Shown here: piece by piece, positions 9,427-22,334 of the stretch
Layout: every line of letters begins with the position of its first letter
Position numbering within the stretch: the stretch's first letter is position 1
Source: Erythrobasidium yunnanense
Taxonomy: Eukaryota > Basidiomycota > Cystobasidiomycetes > Erythrobasidiales > Erythrobasidiaceae
Assembly: GCA_001600175.1 (NCBI GenBank)
Contig: BCJC01000003.1
Coordinates: 310,001 to 374,000, forward strand
DNA: 64,000 nt
Reading direction: 5' to 3'
Notes under the pieces: model-generated
What the model was told of the DNA's origin: nothing
The model's database searches: none
What the model saw: the letters and a program-made list of their open reading frames with translations, nothing else
Made by a program: the position numbers and the translations under genes

Positions 9427-12400
9427 ATGGTCAACGGCGTATCCAACGAGGATCAGGACTCGAAAGCGTCGACGAGCACGGCAGCGAACGCCAGCGCAAG
9501 CGGGAGTGGTCCACCGACAGGCCAGAGAAGCCGAACGGCGTGTGTGAATTGTGAGTATCAAAGTGCTGGACGTCCTGTTCCCTGCCTGGAAACATCTATA
9601 TTCCTTCAATTATGAAGAAGAGAAGACGAAGAAGCTGCGAAACGTCTTGAGTTTGTCATTGACAGCTCCTGCCAGCCAGCAGGCCCGGCTCGCGCTCGCC
9701 TCGGGCCCATCATCATATCTTTTCAATCAGTGAAACCTTCAATGAAAAGATCAAAGCAATCCCGTATCGGACATGTATAGATAAGATCAGAAGAGAATAG
9801 GATCCCTGCCTCAAATGCGAACCTCGATCCGCCTTTCCTCGTCCCCTCCGATCTTACCCATCTTGATTCTCCAGTGCTTGTAGAGACTGCTACAGTTCTG
9901 ACCATACATACACCACCTACATAGGCCGTGCGACCAAGCAGAAATGCGATGGACCCACTAGGATCCCGTGCAGACGCTGCGAACTGTAAGAGACGCAGAA
10001 ACCGTCAACATGGTCTGATGCTAATTGATGTTTTCGTACCTCCGCTAGATACAATCTAGAATGCAGCTATACGGATTCGGCGCCGCGACAATTGAAACGC
10101 AAAGCACCGGAAGACTCAGCAGGAAGCGACAATGGTCCACCTTCTTCTGCTCCTAGACTATCCGGAATACAGGGAGATATCGCTGAGACGATACTTAATC
10201 GGTGAGCCAGTCTTCGTCTATGCACGCTCATTCATGTCGCCTGAACGCCCTTCTCCTCTTAGTCTAGAAGAATTGACCAATCGCACCAAAGGCATCGAAG
10301 AATACCTCAGCTATTTTGCGAGGTATGGAAGTCCCGCACCGAGCGCTGGAGGCAGTATCAAAGTCCCAGGAAACGTAGATGGCCCTTTTCCGCGTGCTTT
10401 CACGCTTCCAGGAATGGATGAACTGGGTCTTCCCGACACCACAGCAGGGGCGAGTCATATGCGAATGGGAAATCCAGTCAGCGCAGTTGCCGAATCACTG
10501 CCACATATGGACGAACTGCCGCTGCCTGTACCGCTGGAAGCTCATGGACTCGCTTCGTACACGCAACCAGGCTTGACGAGCCCTGATGCCGTCTCAAGAG
10601 GCATCATCACTGTCGAGCAAGCACAACGATACTTTCAATTGTGCGTATCTCTGCCCACCTAGCTGCACGAGCCGGCTAATCACTTCATATCATAGCTTTG
10701 TCGATCACTGCAGATATTGGGTGCATGGCTTTGTACCTGAACAAATACGAGACTGTATGCGGATACGACAAACTTCGTAAGTCTCACCACAATGAATTCT
10801 TCAACCCTACTAATAAACTTCTCTTCGCCAGCCCTTTGCTGTTTGGCGCAATCTGCTGCATTTCATCCTACTATCTCGATGCCTGCAATGGCGAGCAAGG
10901 CTTGCAGCTCTATCTCTCACACGTAGCTCTTGTCAACGAGACTGTCGCTCGTAAGTCCCGAATTTAGCGACTCAGCACATGTTCATGCTGAATCGGCTAC
11001 CCTACTAGCCATCATCATGTCCCCGAGAAACGCGGAGCTGGATGATGAATTCATCTTAGGGCTAGCCTTCTGTATCATCTGGAAGACCCCGCGCCTACAG
11101 TCGCGCAACATGAACCAAAGTACTTTCCCAGCTATGCAAAGGCTGGCGAAGCTAAATGTAAGCATTCATACGTATCACTTTTTACGGATGTCAGTCAGCT
11201 GAGGGTCTTTCGATTCATCTAGAACGCAACTACCTACTTCCTGGCTGGTATTGCTGGTCGAGCTGCACGAGTCACGAAGCTTAACGCGACACCCACATTA
11301 CTCATGGGCGGAGACACGTCTCCCGCAACTTTGTCACGATGCAGGCTATGGCTGTGGATGTGCTTCGTAGATGCACACGGCTGTATGCAGAATGGCAGAG
11401 CTGCAAGTATCGACATCACAGATTCGTAGGCTCAACTTGATTTATCTTGTTCATGCAAGATTACTGACTGCATTCGTGCTTGATAGCCTCAAAGTTACCC
11501 GAGCTTTCGCAAACCTCAACGATGCTCCCACGGACGTCGAGCTTTGCGTACTTCTCGAGGTCTCTTCCGTGTACCGCACATTTCATGGCTCTCGCGAAGG
11601 CGATCAAGCCGACTTGTCGGCATTGTCGAGAGCCAATGCGGAATTGGACGCCATCACCGAATACTGGTATAAGAATCATCCACGCTTGGCGTACGACGCA
11701 GCATTTGTTACACACTTCATTGGACCTTTCCATCGACTAGTCATCAATGCAGACGTCTATCGCTCATGGGCTATCCGTAACAAGACCTACTTGGACAACG
11801 GCGGAGATGCCTCTTCTGCATCTAATCCAAACTCAAACGCATCGGCGCCAGTCATCTCGCACGACGAAGCCAAATTCTTGGCAATCGCTGTTGACGCAGC
11901 ATCGACCATCTTGCTCTATCTGACCACTCAAGCTCGAGCAGAAGGTGGCCGTCGAGTCCCAAGATTCGAAGATCCTCAATACTGGAAAGATGGGCTCCCT
12001 ATATACAAGCCCATGAAGCCCGATGTCGAACATGCAAGACATGTCAGTACTGCTGTCGACACCGTGATCTGTGTCATTATCGTCTTTGCTGCCATGTTTC
12101 TGGCTAAGCTACGGGCAGCGGTGAGCACAGAGTTGTGCTGAATTACACGATCTAGCGCTGACCGTCACCTTTTGATGCCAGAATCTTATGCGGTGCGACC
12201 TTTCAGTTGTTACTCCTTCTAATCCTATCAAGTCCTATGAAGCCGACTCGAGAGGGCGCATAGCATTATACAGCAAGTTCTTCCGAATTACTGAGCTGGC
12301 GTCAGACTTCTTAGAGGTAGGGTCATAGTGATTTGCCGACAAGAGCTGCCCGCTGACACTCTTCCGCTTTTTCCGCAATAAAACAGATGGTAGCTCCGAA

Positions 12401-12905
12401 CCCTGGGCATCCTTGCATCGCCCAGAGTCGGGTTCTCCGCTCGCTTCTAGCTACCGCAACCAATCGTCTCACGCAAAATCCAGGCGACAAAAACGCTACA
12501 ACAAATCTTTCCACTTCTTACGGAGGTCCGCAAAATCACTTCAATTTGAATCAACCGCCACAGATGCAGACAAACAACTCGTCTGCAGCTCCTATGCCTC
12601 TCCCACGCTATTCTCACTCCTTACTAGGGCTGTCTACGCTCGATCATTCACCGAATTCCCCCGCGGCTCCCGGCATGCAGGACTATCACAACATGCAGTT
12701 GCAGCAGCAACAAATCCAGCAGCAGCAGCAGCTACCTCAGCAGCAATTGCTACAGCAACACAGTAACGGCTCCTTTGACGGTACGAACGCTCTTGACGAA
12801 GTCTTAAACGGCATCGGGCAGCCTGGCAATCCGCTTGTTACATCTTTCCTAGGCGGAGACGAGTGGTCGATGCTTATGACTTCGCTCGGATTGCAGAGTC
12901 AGTAG
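9427..12905 (+). CDS. Zn2Cys6 transcription factor with Gln-rich tail
   Basis: A Gal4-type nuclear regulator. The binuclear cluster is complete: CVNC, KQKC, then CRRC and LEC, with the linker PTRI. An unusually long first intron (9551-9924, 374 nt) splits the codon of the second cysteine; later introns are about 55-65 nt. Exons 2 and 3 are 9925-9985 and 10049-10201. After a basic linker comes a fungal-specific regulatory domain with FVDHCRYWVHGFVPE and PLLFGAICCISSYYLD. The last exon, from about 12388, is low complexity, with a glutamine-rich tract (12700-12765) and an acidic/hydrophobic end typical of an activation region. Target genes cannot be read from the sequence. Internal exon borders between 10.9 and 12.4 kb are approximate. 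Confidence 0.85.
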
Positions 12906-13006
12906 CGAACGTGTTGTTGGGCAGATTGAAATGAAGAACGGTCACTCGGAAATCACCACATATGTATCGATACGTCGCTAGATACAAACAATCTGTTTCA
13001 ATAAGT

Positions 13007-14830
13007 CTAATAAGCTACCCCTGTCTCTGGCCGAGGACGAGAGTCTTGCCTCCAAGCGCCATAGTACTGTTTAGCCATCACGCTCGCAGCTAGCGCGATG
13101 GACAGCGCCGTCAGAGCAAGGTTGACAGGCCTATCGGAGAACAAGTTATGAGCATGAACGTCTGGCTGATAGGGCAATACAAGACTTACGTATAATTACC
13201 GGAGAGCTTCCGCTTCACAGTCCAGTCGACACCATACTGTGCAAAGTTGAAAAGGCCGCTTACAGCATTAGCGAAGCCGTAGACCGTCCCAAAAGTTTGG
13301 ACACCGATGATCTGTAGGCAGGTCAGCCTTTGGTATCAGAGCCGGCCTGATGCTTACCTTCGTGTAATAATCGGAAATTGTTGTATACCTAGACGACCTG
13401 TGAGCCTTCTTCATTACTGACGCAGTATGCGACATACATCAAGGGTCGCATGATCGTGAACATCAAGATGCCGACGATCTGGGCAGCAGCATTACCCGTC
13501 ATGCAGAGTACACCGTACCCCAGACCAAGTATCAGAAGAGCGCCAAAAGCGGTAAAGGAGCTTCTCTGGTCCAGCAGATATCCAATGAACGGTATGGAAA
13601 CGACGCCTCCTAGCGGGAGGAGGATAACGAACGCATCCGTCACTTTCTGTGCCAGATCGCCATCTTTTGTATAGTGTAGGACTTGTTCGTAGACTGTTGC
13701 TATCTCGTAGTTGATGCGAAGCATATAGCAAATCAGGAAGAGCTGAGGCAGCCAAAACCATGCGGTTGCGATTTGCTGAAGAGCAGTCTGACCCCAAAGC
13801 TTCCCTGTGATTGGGTCTTTGTGAGAAGCTTCATCATATGTGCCATCTACGGCAGCATCCGTAGCGTAATGTATGCGGGAGAAAGAGGAATCGTAAAAGC
13901 TGGAATGGCGGGCTTCGAGAGTCGGTCGAGGCGCATTTGCTGACTCGTGACTATCGTCTTGTAGAAGAGGAGTCTGCTCGTCCGCTGAGTCCGAGTCCTT
14001 CCCGCGCAAGTACGGCTCTTTCGGAGCCAAAAGGAACTGTTCAATGAGGATGCTGCGATCGAAGCTGCTGCTTAGCAGATGTGGCTTAACAACCTCTTTC
14101 ATGTACTCACATTGTCGGAATTATAGTATACAGCCAAAACCAAGTTCTGAGCGCGATGTGTCGCCGGCGATAGATGGCTGCGTAGAGGACGAAAGGCAGG
14201 CTGGAAGCATCGAATGCGCCAATGATGGAGCTCAGTATCAGTCCAGAGCGCTGTTAATACAATTGTTCAGCCCGCTTTCGCTTTGAGCAAACAGTGGAGA
14301 TGGCTGACTTTCGGGAACGCATTGCAGAGGTGAAAGGAAGACAAGAAGATCATAGGGCCTCCAAGAGCGAGTAGGATGTAGCCGGCAAGGAAGGTATCGA
14401 AACCTGCAGAGTCGGGCATGATACCGAGAAAGACATTCCCCAGCGCGAAGACCATGGCTCCTAAGATTGATGTATATCTCGGGCCCATTCTATCGAGGGT
14501 CATGCCAATAGGAAGCGCTCCAACATTGGTGAGGACGACAGAGATGGTGAAGGACAGATTAAGCTTGAGATCTTGTTCAAGACACGGTCGACCGGTGAGC
14601 CTTGACTTCTCCCCATCTTGATCGTTGTCGCAGTACGAAGCATATATGCCTTCATGAACGAGAACGGGCTTGAGTGCCGCAAAGCCTGTTCATACTCGCC
14701 TGCTCAGCAAAGAGAGCCAAGGAGAAGCAGAAACGACGAGCTTGCCGAAGATAACGCCCGCTACGAGCAGGCAGCTGAGCACCGCAAAGGCCACTTGAAA
14801 CAACCGAATACCAGTTCTGGGATGTGGCAT
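13007..14830 (-). CDS. FMP42-type MFS transporter
   Basis: Multi-exon gene for a 12-helix major facilitator related to yeast Fmp42 and the SLC43 group. The start MPHPRTGIRLFQVAFA leads into TM1, followed by GFAALKPVLVHEGIY and CDNDQDGEKSRLTGRPC. Further landmarks are LPIGMTLDRMGPR after TM2, the loop with PITGKLWGQT, then WFWLPQLFLICYMLRINYEIAT, and IGVQTFGTVYGFANA near the end. The C-terminus is ETGVAY. The central cytosolic loop holds an acidic motif (EQTPLLQDD). The first intron appears to be GC-AG (donor GCAAGC). Yeast Fmp42 was found in mitochondrial fractions; the substrate is unknown. Confidence 0.85.
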
Positions 14831-15035
14831 CGAACTGGCTTTGCGACAGAAAGACAACAGCAGACCGATGGATGGATCTGATAAGCTAGCTGATAAGGCC
14901 TCTCGAGCGAATCGATCAAGACCGAAGGAGTCCTTATGGATCCTTTGACGCGACTCCTGGTAAAGCTATTCCATCGGACAGATTAACAGCCAAAGCGAAA
15001 GTTCTCTGCCCCTCCTTCGCGATGTACGATCAAAT

Positions 15036-17003
15036 CTACTGCTGCCATCTATCCTTCAAAGAAACGAAAAGCTGAGCTCCCTGCGGCTGTGCGTTGAATG
15101 TATCGTTCTGAATGAACATCTCATCCTTCATGCGCGGATCTAGCCTGACATCGAAGCGTCGAAATAGGTTCGTTGCTGCTTGAGACAGCTCCATCATTGC
15201 CAAGCTGACAGCAAGAAACATCAGTAGGAGGGTACTGTCTCATTATGCAACGAACAATCTTACTTGCGACCGACGCATGCACGAGGGCCTATTCCGAAAG
15301 GCATGAAGGCATCGTTCAGATCTCGACCTGTAATCTCTTCCAGCCAGCGACTTGGACGGAAGTCATCGGGCTCAGGGAAATAATCTTCGTTATGGTGCAT
15401 GGTCCAGCAAGTTGTTAGAACCTCGGTCTATAACCCAAATCAGCGCCAGCACATTGCAGGGTATACATTTAACTTACGCCTTTGGGTACGACCACGCCAT
15501 CGAGTACGGTATCTTCAGTAGCTATACGGGGCTGAGAGCCGATGATTGCAGGATATCTTCGGAAGGTCTCCTTGAGAACGGCATTCAGGAAAGGCAAACG
15601 CCGTGTAATCTGTCTCAACGTTTCAGCTCCCTCATCTCCGTCATGCCTGGTTTCTACACTTACCGCATAGGACAGATATTCACCCTCTGGCACCTCATCT
15701 GTACTGCGGACTTCCTGTTCCAGCTCGGCGAGAACATTCTTATCTCGTGTAACCGCGTATATAAGGGTTACCATCGTGTTTGCAGTGGTTCCAGAACCGC
15801 CAAACCTGTTCAACACGGTCAAGATGCGTTTTTACCTTTTGCGATACTCCGTCGACTCACATCAGTCCCATGCCCTCTTCTGCCAGTTGGCTATCGGTCA
15901 GCAACCGGCCTGTAGATGAGTCCGGCTCTTTAAGCATCTTCCCAAGGTATACTGTGTTGACATCTTCTGCCCTAGCTTTGCTGACAACGTTGAGCGAGAA
16001 CTAGATGATCGGCCAAGACGCTTGTCAACTTGTTGCTCTCATGTTAACAGCGATCTGGAAAGGTACGCACTTCTTTCCACGCTCTGAGATCTGCGAAACA
16101 CCGTCCAACTGAACCCGGTAGGTAATGACCAAAGTGATTCAACCAATGACCAAATGTCTGACGATAGATGAATGCATTCTTCCAGGCAGCAAGATATCGC
16201 ATTGTAACGTTGGCTCGTCCGGCTTCCAGCAGTTTTGCATCGACATCAAACGCCAAAGCCATCTGGACCGGTGGATGTCAGTGATCGGCAGCTGCAACAA
16301 TATTTCTCAGCTCTTACCATTGCTTCGAAGCCAAGCCAGTGCAGCCACGGGAAGACTGCATACGAACTAATCGTAAGCACTGCTTACAGATTTTGGCGAA
16401 CGCTTCTCACTCACCGTTGATAGGACCAGACTGCGCTCGTCGAGACCATTGATCAAGAAGCAGAGAGATCTTCGCGTTCATAGTCGGCTCGAATTCTTGC
16501 AGCGACTGAGCCGAGAATGTGCGTGCAGCTAACTTTCGCCGAGCTGCGTGCTTGACAGGATCGCGAGTGCTGAACAAGTGATGTTCCTGGTACATCTTGC
16601 GAGCTTCGTAAAACTAGGCCAAGCAGTATCAGCTTGGGAATAGACTGAGAAATCTGAGGACGCCTACTTCTGATTTCTGGAAGCCTTTATGACCGTATAT
16701 TTGCTGGAGGACAGCGGGATTGGCGAAAGACAGTTCATTAGGTGCCACGCGAACGACAGGACCATATGCTCGATGCGCGTCTAGCATGGAGTGCGCTCTT
16801 CGATATCTCCAATCTGCTCTCTTCTTCCATAATGTCGATACGGAAGCCAGCCGAGGTCCCGGAACTTTGGCAAGGGGATGAAAGTATGCATTATAGAGTG
16901 TTTTGACGAGGAATGAGACGCAAGTGAGCGACATTACGAGGTAAGGGAGATTGCCGGCAAGACCAGATAGATCGCTTGCGTCAAACGCGAAAGGAGATGC
17001 CAT
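15036..17003 (-). CDS. Cytochrome P450 monooxygenase, microsomal type
   Basis: A membrane-anchored fungal P450 in several exons. The N-terminal anchor (LPYLVMSLTCVSFLVKTLY) is followed by the proline-rich hinge HPLAKVPGPRL. The I-helix oxygen-binding region reads FGGSGTTANTM, the K-helix ExxR is in LKETFRR, PERF-like residues are in DDFRPSRW, and the heme loop is FGIGPRACVGR with its cysteine ligand (around 15260-15310). All catalytic landmarks are present, so the enzyme should be functional. It would receive electrons from P450 reductase at the ER. The substrate cannot be inferred. It is divergent to the permease at 17269, with 265 bp between start codons. Confidence 0.93.
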
Positions 17004-17268
17004 CGTACCAGAATTGTATGTCCTGATGCAAAGTAGGGCTGTGAAGAGAGGGCCTGCTCCTCCATCTCACCTACTTTCGGGGAACCAACGGGACAAGCCA
17101 TTCGGCAGTCTTTCCAAGGGCCGGCGATGCCTATTCTGTGGCTCCAAGGGATTGGTTCCCCACGTCTCTCCGCGTAATGAGCATTTCCCCATCCCTTCCT
17201 TCCAAAGCATCTCTTCCCTTCTCTCCTTGCCTTCTGCTCCAGGAACCTAGCTGTTCACATTTAACACC

Positions 17269-19594
17269 ATGACTGACATCGAGAAACGAGACGATGAGCT
17301 GTTCGAAAATGCTTCATCAAGTAGACAAGATACCTACGGGGTCAAAGATGCTGCTATCGATGGTCAGCCCGCTACCGACAGTTCTGGGCAAGCCCTTGTC
17401 ACAATCGATGAACAAGCCGAGAAGCGTCTACGAAGGAAGATGGACCTGTACCTCATCCCTGTGGTATTCATGCTCTACTTGTGGACTTTCATAGACAGGT
17501 ACCTTACCCGAACTTGAACGTCGATACCGAGCTGATGGATCTCGGACTATAGGACAAATATTGGCAATGCACGAATAGCTGGCTTGGAGCGAGACTGTGA
17601 GCTAATCCTCATGCATTCTAGCTACATTTATTGCCTTTGCTAAATGTTACTACAGTGGGAATGAGGGGTGGGCTCTATGCTGTAGACTGACGGCAGATCG
17701 CTAACAAGCGTACTCTAGGTTACGATTACAACATAGCTCTTACAAGCTTCTATGTGGCTTACGTGGTCTTGTAAGTCATGCCCGCAATGTGTCAATGCGC
17801 CGCTGAGTGTACCTGTTCCTTCAGCGAAATTCCAAGGTATTTCAACACTGTTGTAACGAGGTGCTGATGCTGACTACTATATCACAGCAATATTATCTGC
17901 AAGATAGTAGGACCGGGCAAATGGATCCCCTTCTTGGTGTTCTCCTTCGGGGTCGTCTCGATGTGCACGGCTTTCGTAAAGAGCTATGCAGGGCTTGTCA
18001 TCTGCCGCTTCGTCATCGGAGCCTTGGAGGGTAAGTACAATGTCGTGAACTCTGATACGTCGCTGAAGACATCCGTAGGTGGCATGCAGCCGGCTTTAGC
18101 ATTCTACCTGTCGCGGTAAGTATAGAAGTCATTCGGTCAGTAGCAAGTACTGATGTATGTGGCTTAGCTGGTACACACGTTCGGAGCTTGTCTTCCGGAT
18201 CGCTTGGTATGGGCGAGCAGCCCAAGCTTCCGTCTGATTAATACTGAGCATAAGCTTTTTTAGGTACATTGTAGCTGCTCCAGCTTCAGGAATGTTCGGA
18301 GGTGCTTTGGCATACGGCATTTTGTCCATTGACAGCATCGGTTGGATGAGACAGTGGCGCCAGCTGTTCTTTGTAAGTTGTCCTCGCTGCTCGTAGAGAG
18401 ATGAAAGGTTGAGTTTGACACCGCTAGGTCGAAGGCATCGTAAAGAGCTACTCTCCTTCCACACGTCGAGGTCGCGCTGAACTTTATTATCACAGGTCAC
18501 CTTCTGCATTGCAGCCATAGCCTACTTCATAATGGCCGACAGACCCGCAACTGCTAAATGGCTCTCCAACGATGAGAAGGCTCTAGCAATGAGTCGTGTC
18601 AAGCGCGAGACTCCCGCGCAGACCGAAGTCACGGAGAAATTGCGCAAGGCGTCCCTGTACTCTGGCTTGTTCAACATCAACTCGGCCATTATAGCACTGA
18701 TCTTTTTCTTCGTAAGTCATGCCAGTTCTGCCGGCAGATCGAGCTGATCATTGCTTGAAGGATGGAATCGCTGTGCAGGGAATTTCTGTGAGCCATCGTT
18801 CATGTAGTACAGCAAGCATCCGTGCTCATTGTTCCGTTCTAGGTCTTCCTACCTACACTCATCTCTGCGCTCTATCCTGGTCTCACGACTCTGGAGAAGC
18901 AGGCTCGAACTATTCCACCATATGCCGTAGCTTCCGTCGTTGTTCTTGGCCTGAGTTTGATCAGCTGGAAGATCCAGAGACGCGCGATAATGATGATCTT
19001 CACCGCACCTCTGGGCATTATCGGCTACGCACTGTAAGTGAACAGCTGTTTTCGCATATCGGACTACCGGCTTATGCTTATCTGAACGGACATTCAGGTA
19101 CCTCGGCTCATCCAATGTCACAGCACGTTTCGCTGGAACTTTCTTCATCATGGCAGGCGTATACCCATTCGGCGCCTACTGCTTGGCTTACTAGATCAGG
19201 TGCAATCACACTGGTCAGCTTTGGGGGCAACCTCGGTGGATTAGTGTCCACGTGGACATATCTACCTCGTCAAGCTCCCAATTACCGTATGTCATGCGGC
19301 TTCGGGAGGCATCGCACCAGTCTGAGCTGATCTCGCGATTTGCACTCCAGGCGAGGGCAACATAATTGGTATCGTTTCCACGACCATTATGTGCATTCTC
19401 TCTGCAGCTGTTTGGGCCTATCAAGTCCGGGAGAACAGGATTCGAGAAGCAGGTGGCCGTGATCACCGCCTGGAAGGGCTGACAGAAGATGAGATCGCGA
19501 TGCTCGGTCATCGACATCCCAGTAAGTACCTTGTCATGTCTTGCATATGTGCCTTGACTTATGGGATCATGCAGAATTCCGGTATACATATTAA
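17269..19594 (+). CDS. ACS-family permease (allantoate/DAL5-like MFS)
   Basis: Many short exons encode an MFS protein of the anion:cation symporter family, whose fungal members import allantoate, nicotinate, pantothenate and related organic anions at the plasma membrane. Evidence includes KMDLYLIPVVFMLYLWTFIDR before TNIGNAR, GYDYNIALTSFYVAYVVFEIPSN, GLVICRFVIGALEGGMQPAL with FYLSRWYTRSE, and MADRPATAKWLS in the central loop. The end is the family hallmark HPKFRYTY, recovered by joining the last exon at 19575. The shared promoter with the P450 and the adjacent regulator suggest a common inducer, which is inference. The exact substrate is unknown. Confidence 0.9.
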
Positions 19595-19933
19595 GGCATG
19601 GTATGGCAAAGCTGGCCAATTCGCAGCTGCCGATTCAGTGCAGTGGAGATGCTCTTCGTGATGTTCGATGACAGCAGTAGGAGTCTGTTAGGGCGCTGTC
19701 TGGAATAGTCATGGTGTCGCTGTTAGGAAAGTTCGGTGCAGTGCGAGTGTTGAATGTTAGTCTTGTATTTCGTTTTATGCAGTCCTCGTACTGCTTTCGC
19801 CAGGCAGATAAGCCAAGTATTATGTCCTTTAAGCGGCCTTCCGTGCCCCTCTTGTGCACCGTTCTGAATTGTTCAGATTGGATGGGCCGCCCGGCAACCT
19901 GCTGGCAACGCCTTGACTCTATACGAACACTTG

Positions 19934-22090
19934 ATGGAGGGATCTGAAGAACGAGATGCGCCATCAAGGCCAGCGAAGCGGCATCGCGTTGCTCTGGCTT
20001 GCACGAGCTGTCGTGCCCGCAAGAGCAAGTGTAATGGTGTCCATCCATCATGCTCGACCTGTATAGACAACGGCATCATCTGCATCTACGATGCGCCCAC
20101 TCAGCAGCGACTGCCTCTGACGGTGCGCCAAGAGTCAGTCGGCTTCCGCATAAGAACGCTACGCGATGCCAATCTTATATGTATAACACCCTTCCCAGAG
20201 ACTATGGACAGCTGCTTGGTCGTGTCGAGGTCCTTGAAGCGACTGTCGCCCGTCTCTCAGAGCGAAGGAGTCCGAAACCAGGCAAAAGTCACGACGAATT
20301 GGAAGCGCCGACATCGGGCAGCAATGCGAACGGTTCAGAGGGTGTTGATGCAATGGGCATAGCTTATCGCGTCGATAGGAACCGTCCTGGCTACTTTGGC
20401 TCGACCTCCGCTACCAATATCACCGAAATGCTACTGCGCGATGCACCAGTCGAAACTATAGCTCAACAAGAGGATGAGAAGTCCATAAATGCTAAGCCTG
20501 CCCTTCTCCTTCGCTTTCCTTTGAGCGAGAGCGTGAACGGGTTGCTCTTCCCATCTTTCAGAGTCGGAGATGAATTGCTGCGCATCTTCCAAGAAGACAT
20601 CTGGCCCATATATCCTGTCGTATCCCTGCCAACGCTTCGCGACATTTTCTATCGCATACAATCGACATCGTCGTGGCAGAGTGAACTTCCGAAAGCGCCC
20701 CAGCTTGGCTTGCTCTTTTCAATCTTTGCGCTAGCAGCGGCTCATGTCGGAGCCGAAAAGGATGGCGAGGCTTATTACGCTAGGGCGCAAAAGTATATGG
20801 AACATGACCATACCAGCAAACCTGGCGACAGCTTGTTCCAAGGTGAGACGGCCGTGTTCGCAGAAAGCACACCTTGCTGAAACCGAGATCAGTATGCAGT
20901 CATATGTACTCCGTTCTCTACCTTCAGTCAGGTGATCGCCCCTCCTCCGCCTGGCACTCTATTGGCAAAGCTTTACGCATTGCGATCGGTCTAGGCTTGC
21001 ACACAAGCAATACTGTGGCTCAGTTTGACACCGACGAGCTGCAGGAAATGGGAAGCAGGGCTTGGTGCAGTTGCCTGAATATCGACAGGTCGGCATCACT
21101 GCAGATGCGCAAACTCTATTGCTGACATACTCTCACAGGATGGTCAGCATGGCTCTCGGGAGGCCAAGCACCATCAGCTCACGCATAGGCTCCCAAAGAT
21201 TGCCGAGCAAATTATCACACGAGAAAGGTTCCGAAGTCAACTACTTGGTTCACTGTACCACCCTTTGCAAGATTCTTGGACGCATACTTGAAGATGTACA
21301 TGATGAATCGACAGTCAGGCCTTCCGACGAAGCTACCGCACTGCAAGCGGATCTTCTAGCTTGGCGAGAACAGCTACCCCTTCATCTGGACGCTCGTCAC
21401 TGTGAAACTACGGGCCATAGCTCGCAAGGTGCCGTCATGCTTGCTCTGCGATTCCATGCTATTCGAATGCTTCTGCACCGGCATGCGATACAAAAGCATT
21501 TGCAGTCGCTACACAGTCGAGAAGAAGTTCCAGGAAGCGGACACGACCCTGCAAGTATCAAAGTATGTGTAGATAGTGCACTCGAGACTATACAGCTACT
21601 GGAAATAATCTCTCGAATACCTCGCAACGGCGGAGCGACGTGGTATAGGCTATATTTCCGTGAGTACCTCGTACTCGCCTGTGTCCACTCCTAAAACATG
21701 TTCGTTGTCGCAGTATATAACGCTTTCACTATTCTGGCTGGTAGCCTAGTCATCGGAGGAATACCTCCGCAAGATTGGGCTTCACGAATGGCCAAATGTC
21801 GAAGTTGCGTTGATATGATAATAGAGCTTGGCCACAACTTTAGCTCAGCAAGGAGATGCCAAAGCATAGTCCGTGCCATCTTGGACAGTTTGAATCGGGA
21901 TCTTTCCGGTTTGGCCGTTCTGGCGCTTCCGGAAGGCGAAGAGATACCCGTCACAGATGCGCCCGCATATACCTGGACCTGGCCAGAAGACCTTGGCGCC
22001 ACTGCCTTCCCGTTTGAAGATCATGGAATCCAGATGGAGGACTCGCTGGCTCTATTCAACGGGGACCTCGCTTGGCTGAATTGTCAGTAG
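19934..22090 (+). CDS. Zn2Cys6 transcription factor with fungal_trans domain
   Basis: Five exons (19934-20133, 20199-20842, 20893-21088, 21139-21659, 21714-22090) give 645 residues. The binuclear cluster near residues 20-50 is complete: CTSC, KSKC, CSTC and IIC, preceded by a basic KRHR. A leucine-rich coiled coil follows (LLGRVEVLEATVARL). The middle homology region has IWPIYPVVSLPTLRDI, SIGKALRIAIGLGLH and MVSMALGRPSTI, typical of fungal_trans domains. The C-terminus is acidic. It lies 339 bp downstream of the permease on the same strand and is a candidate pathway-specific regulator of the permease and P450. Confidence 0.9.
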
Positions 22091-22334
22091 TCGTACGTAA
22101 CCTATCAGAGACAGGGGCGATCTGGGACTATACTTGACATATTTGCGATGAAAGGGAAGCTGCATAGCTGTCTGACAGGTGAGACAGCTCGGACGGACAA
22201 CCTGCATCTCGATGTCAGACAAATGACGCAACGCGAGCATGTCGAATCTTGTTCGGGCGGCAGCCGATGTCATGACACCTTGCAGAACATTGCTATCTTT
22301 GCGATTCTCTTGCCAGCGAGCGAAGTACCACAGA

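Noticed and set aside
9551-9924. Possible small gene or exon inside the long intron
   Set aside because: Open frames there are short, have stops and show no similarity to zinc-cluster factors.
12690-12770. Glutamine-codon repeat as a microsatellite or repeat element
   Set aside because: It is in frame within an activation-type tail; low-complexity coding is the simpler reading.
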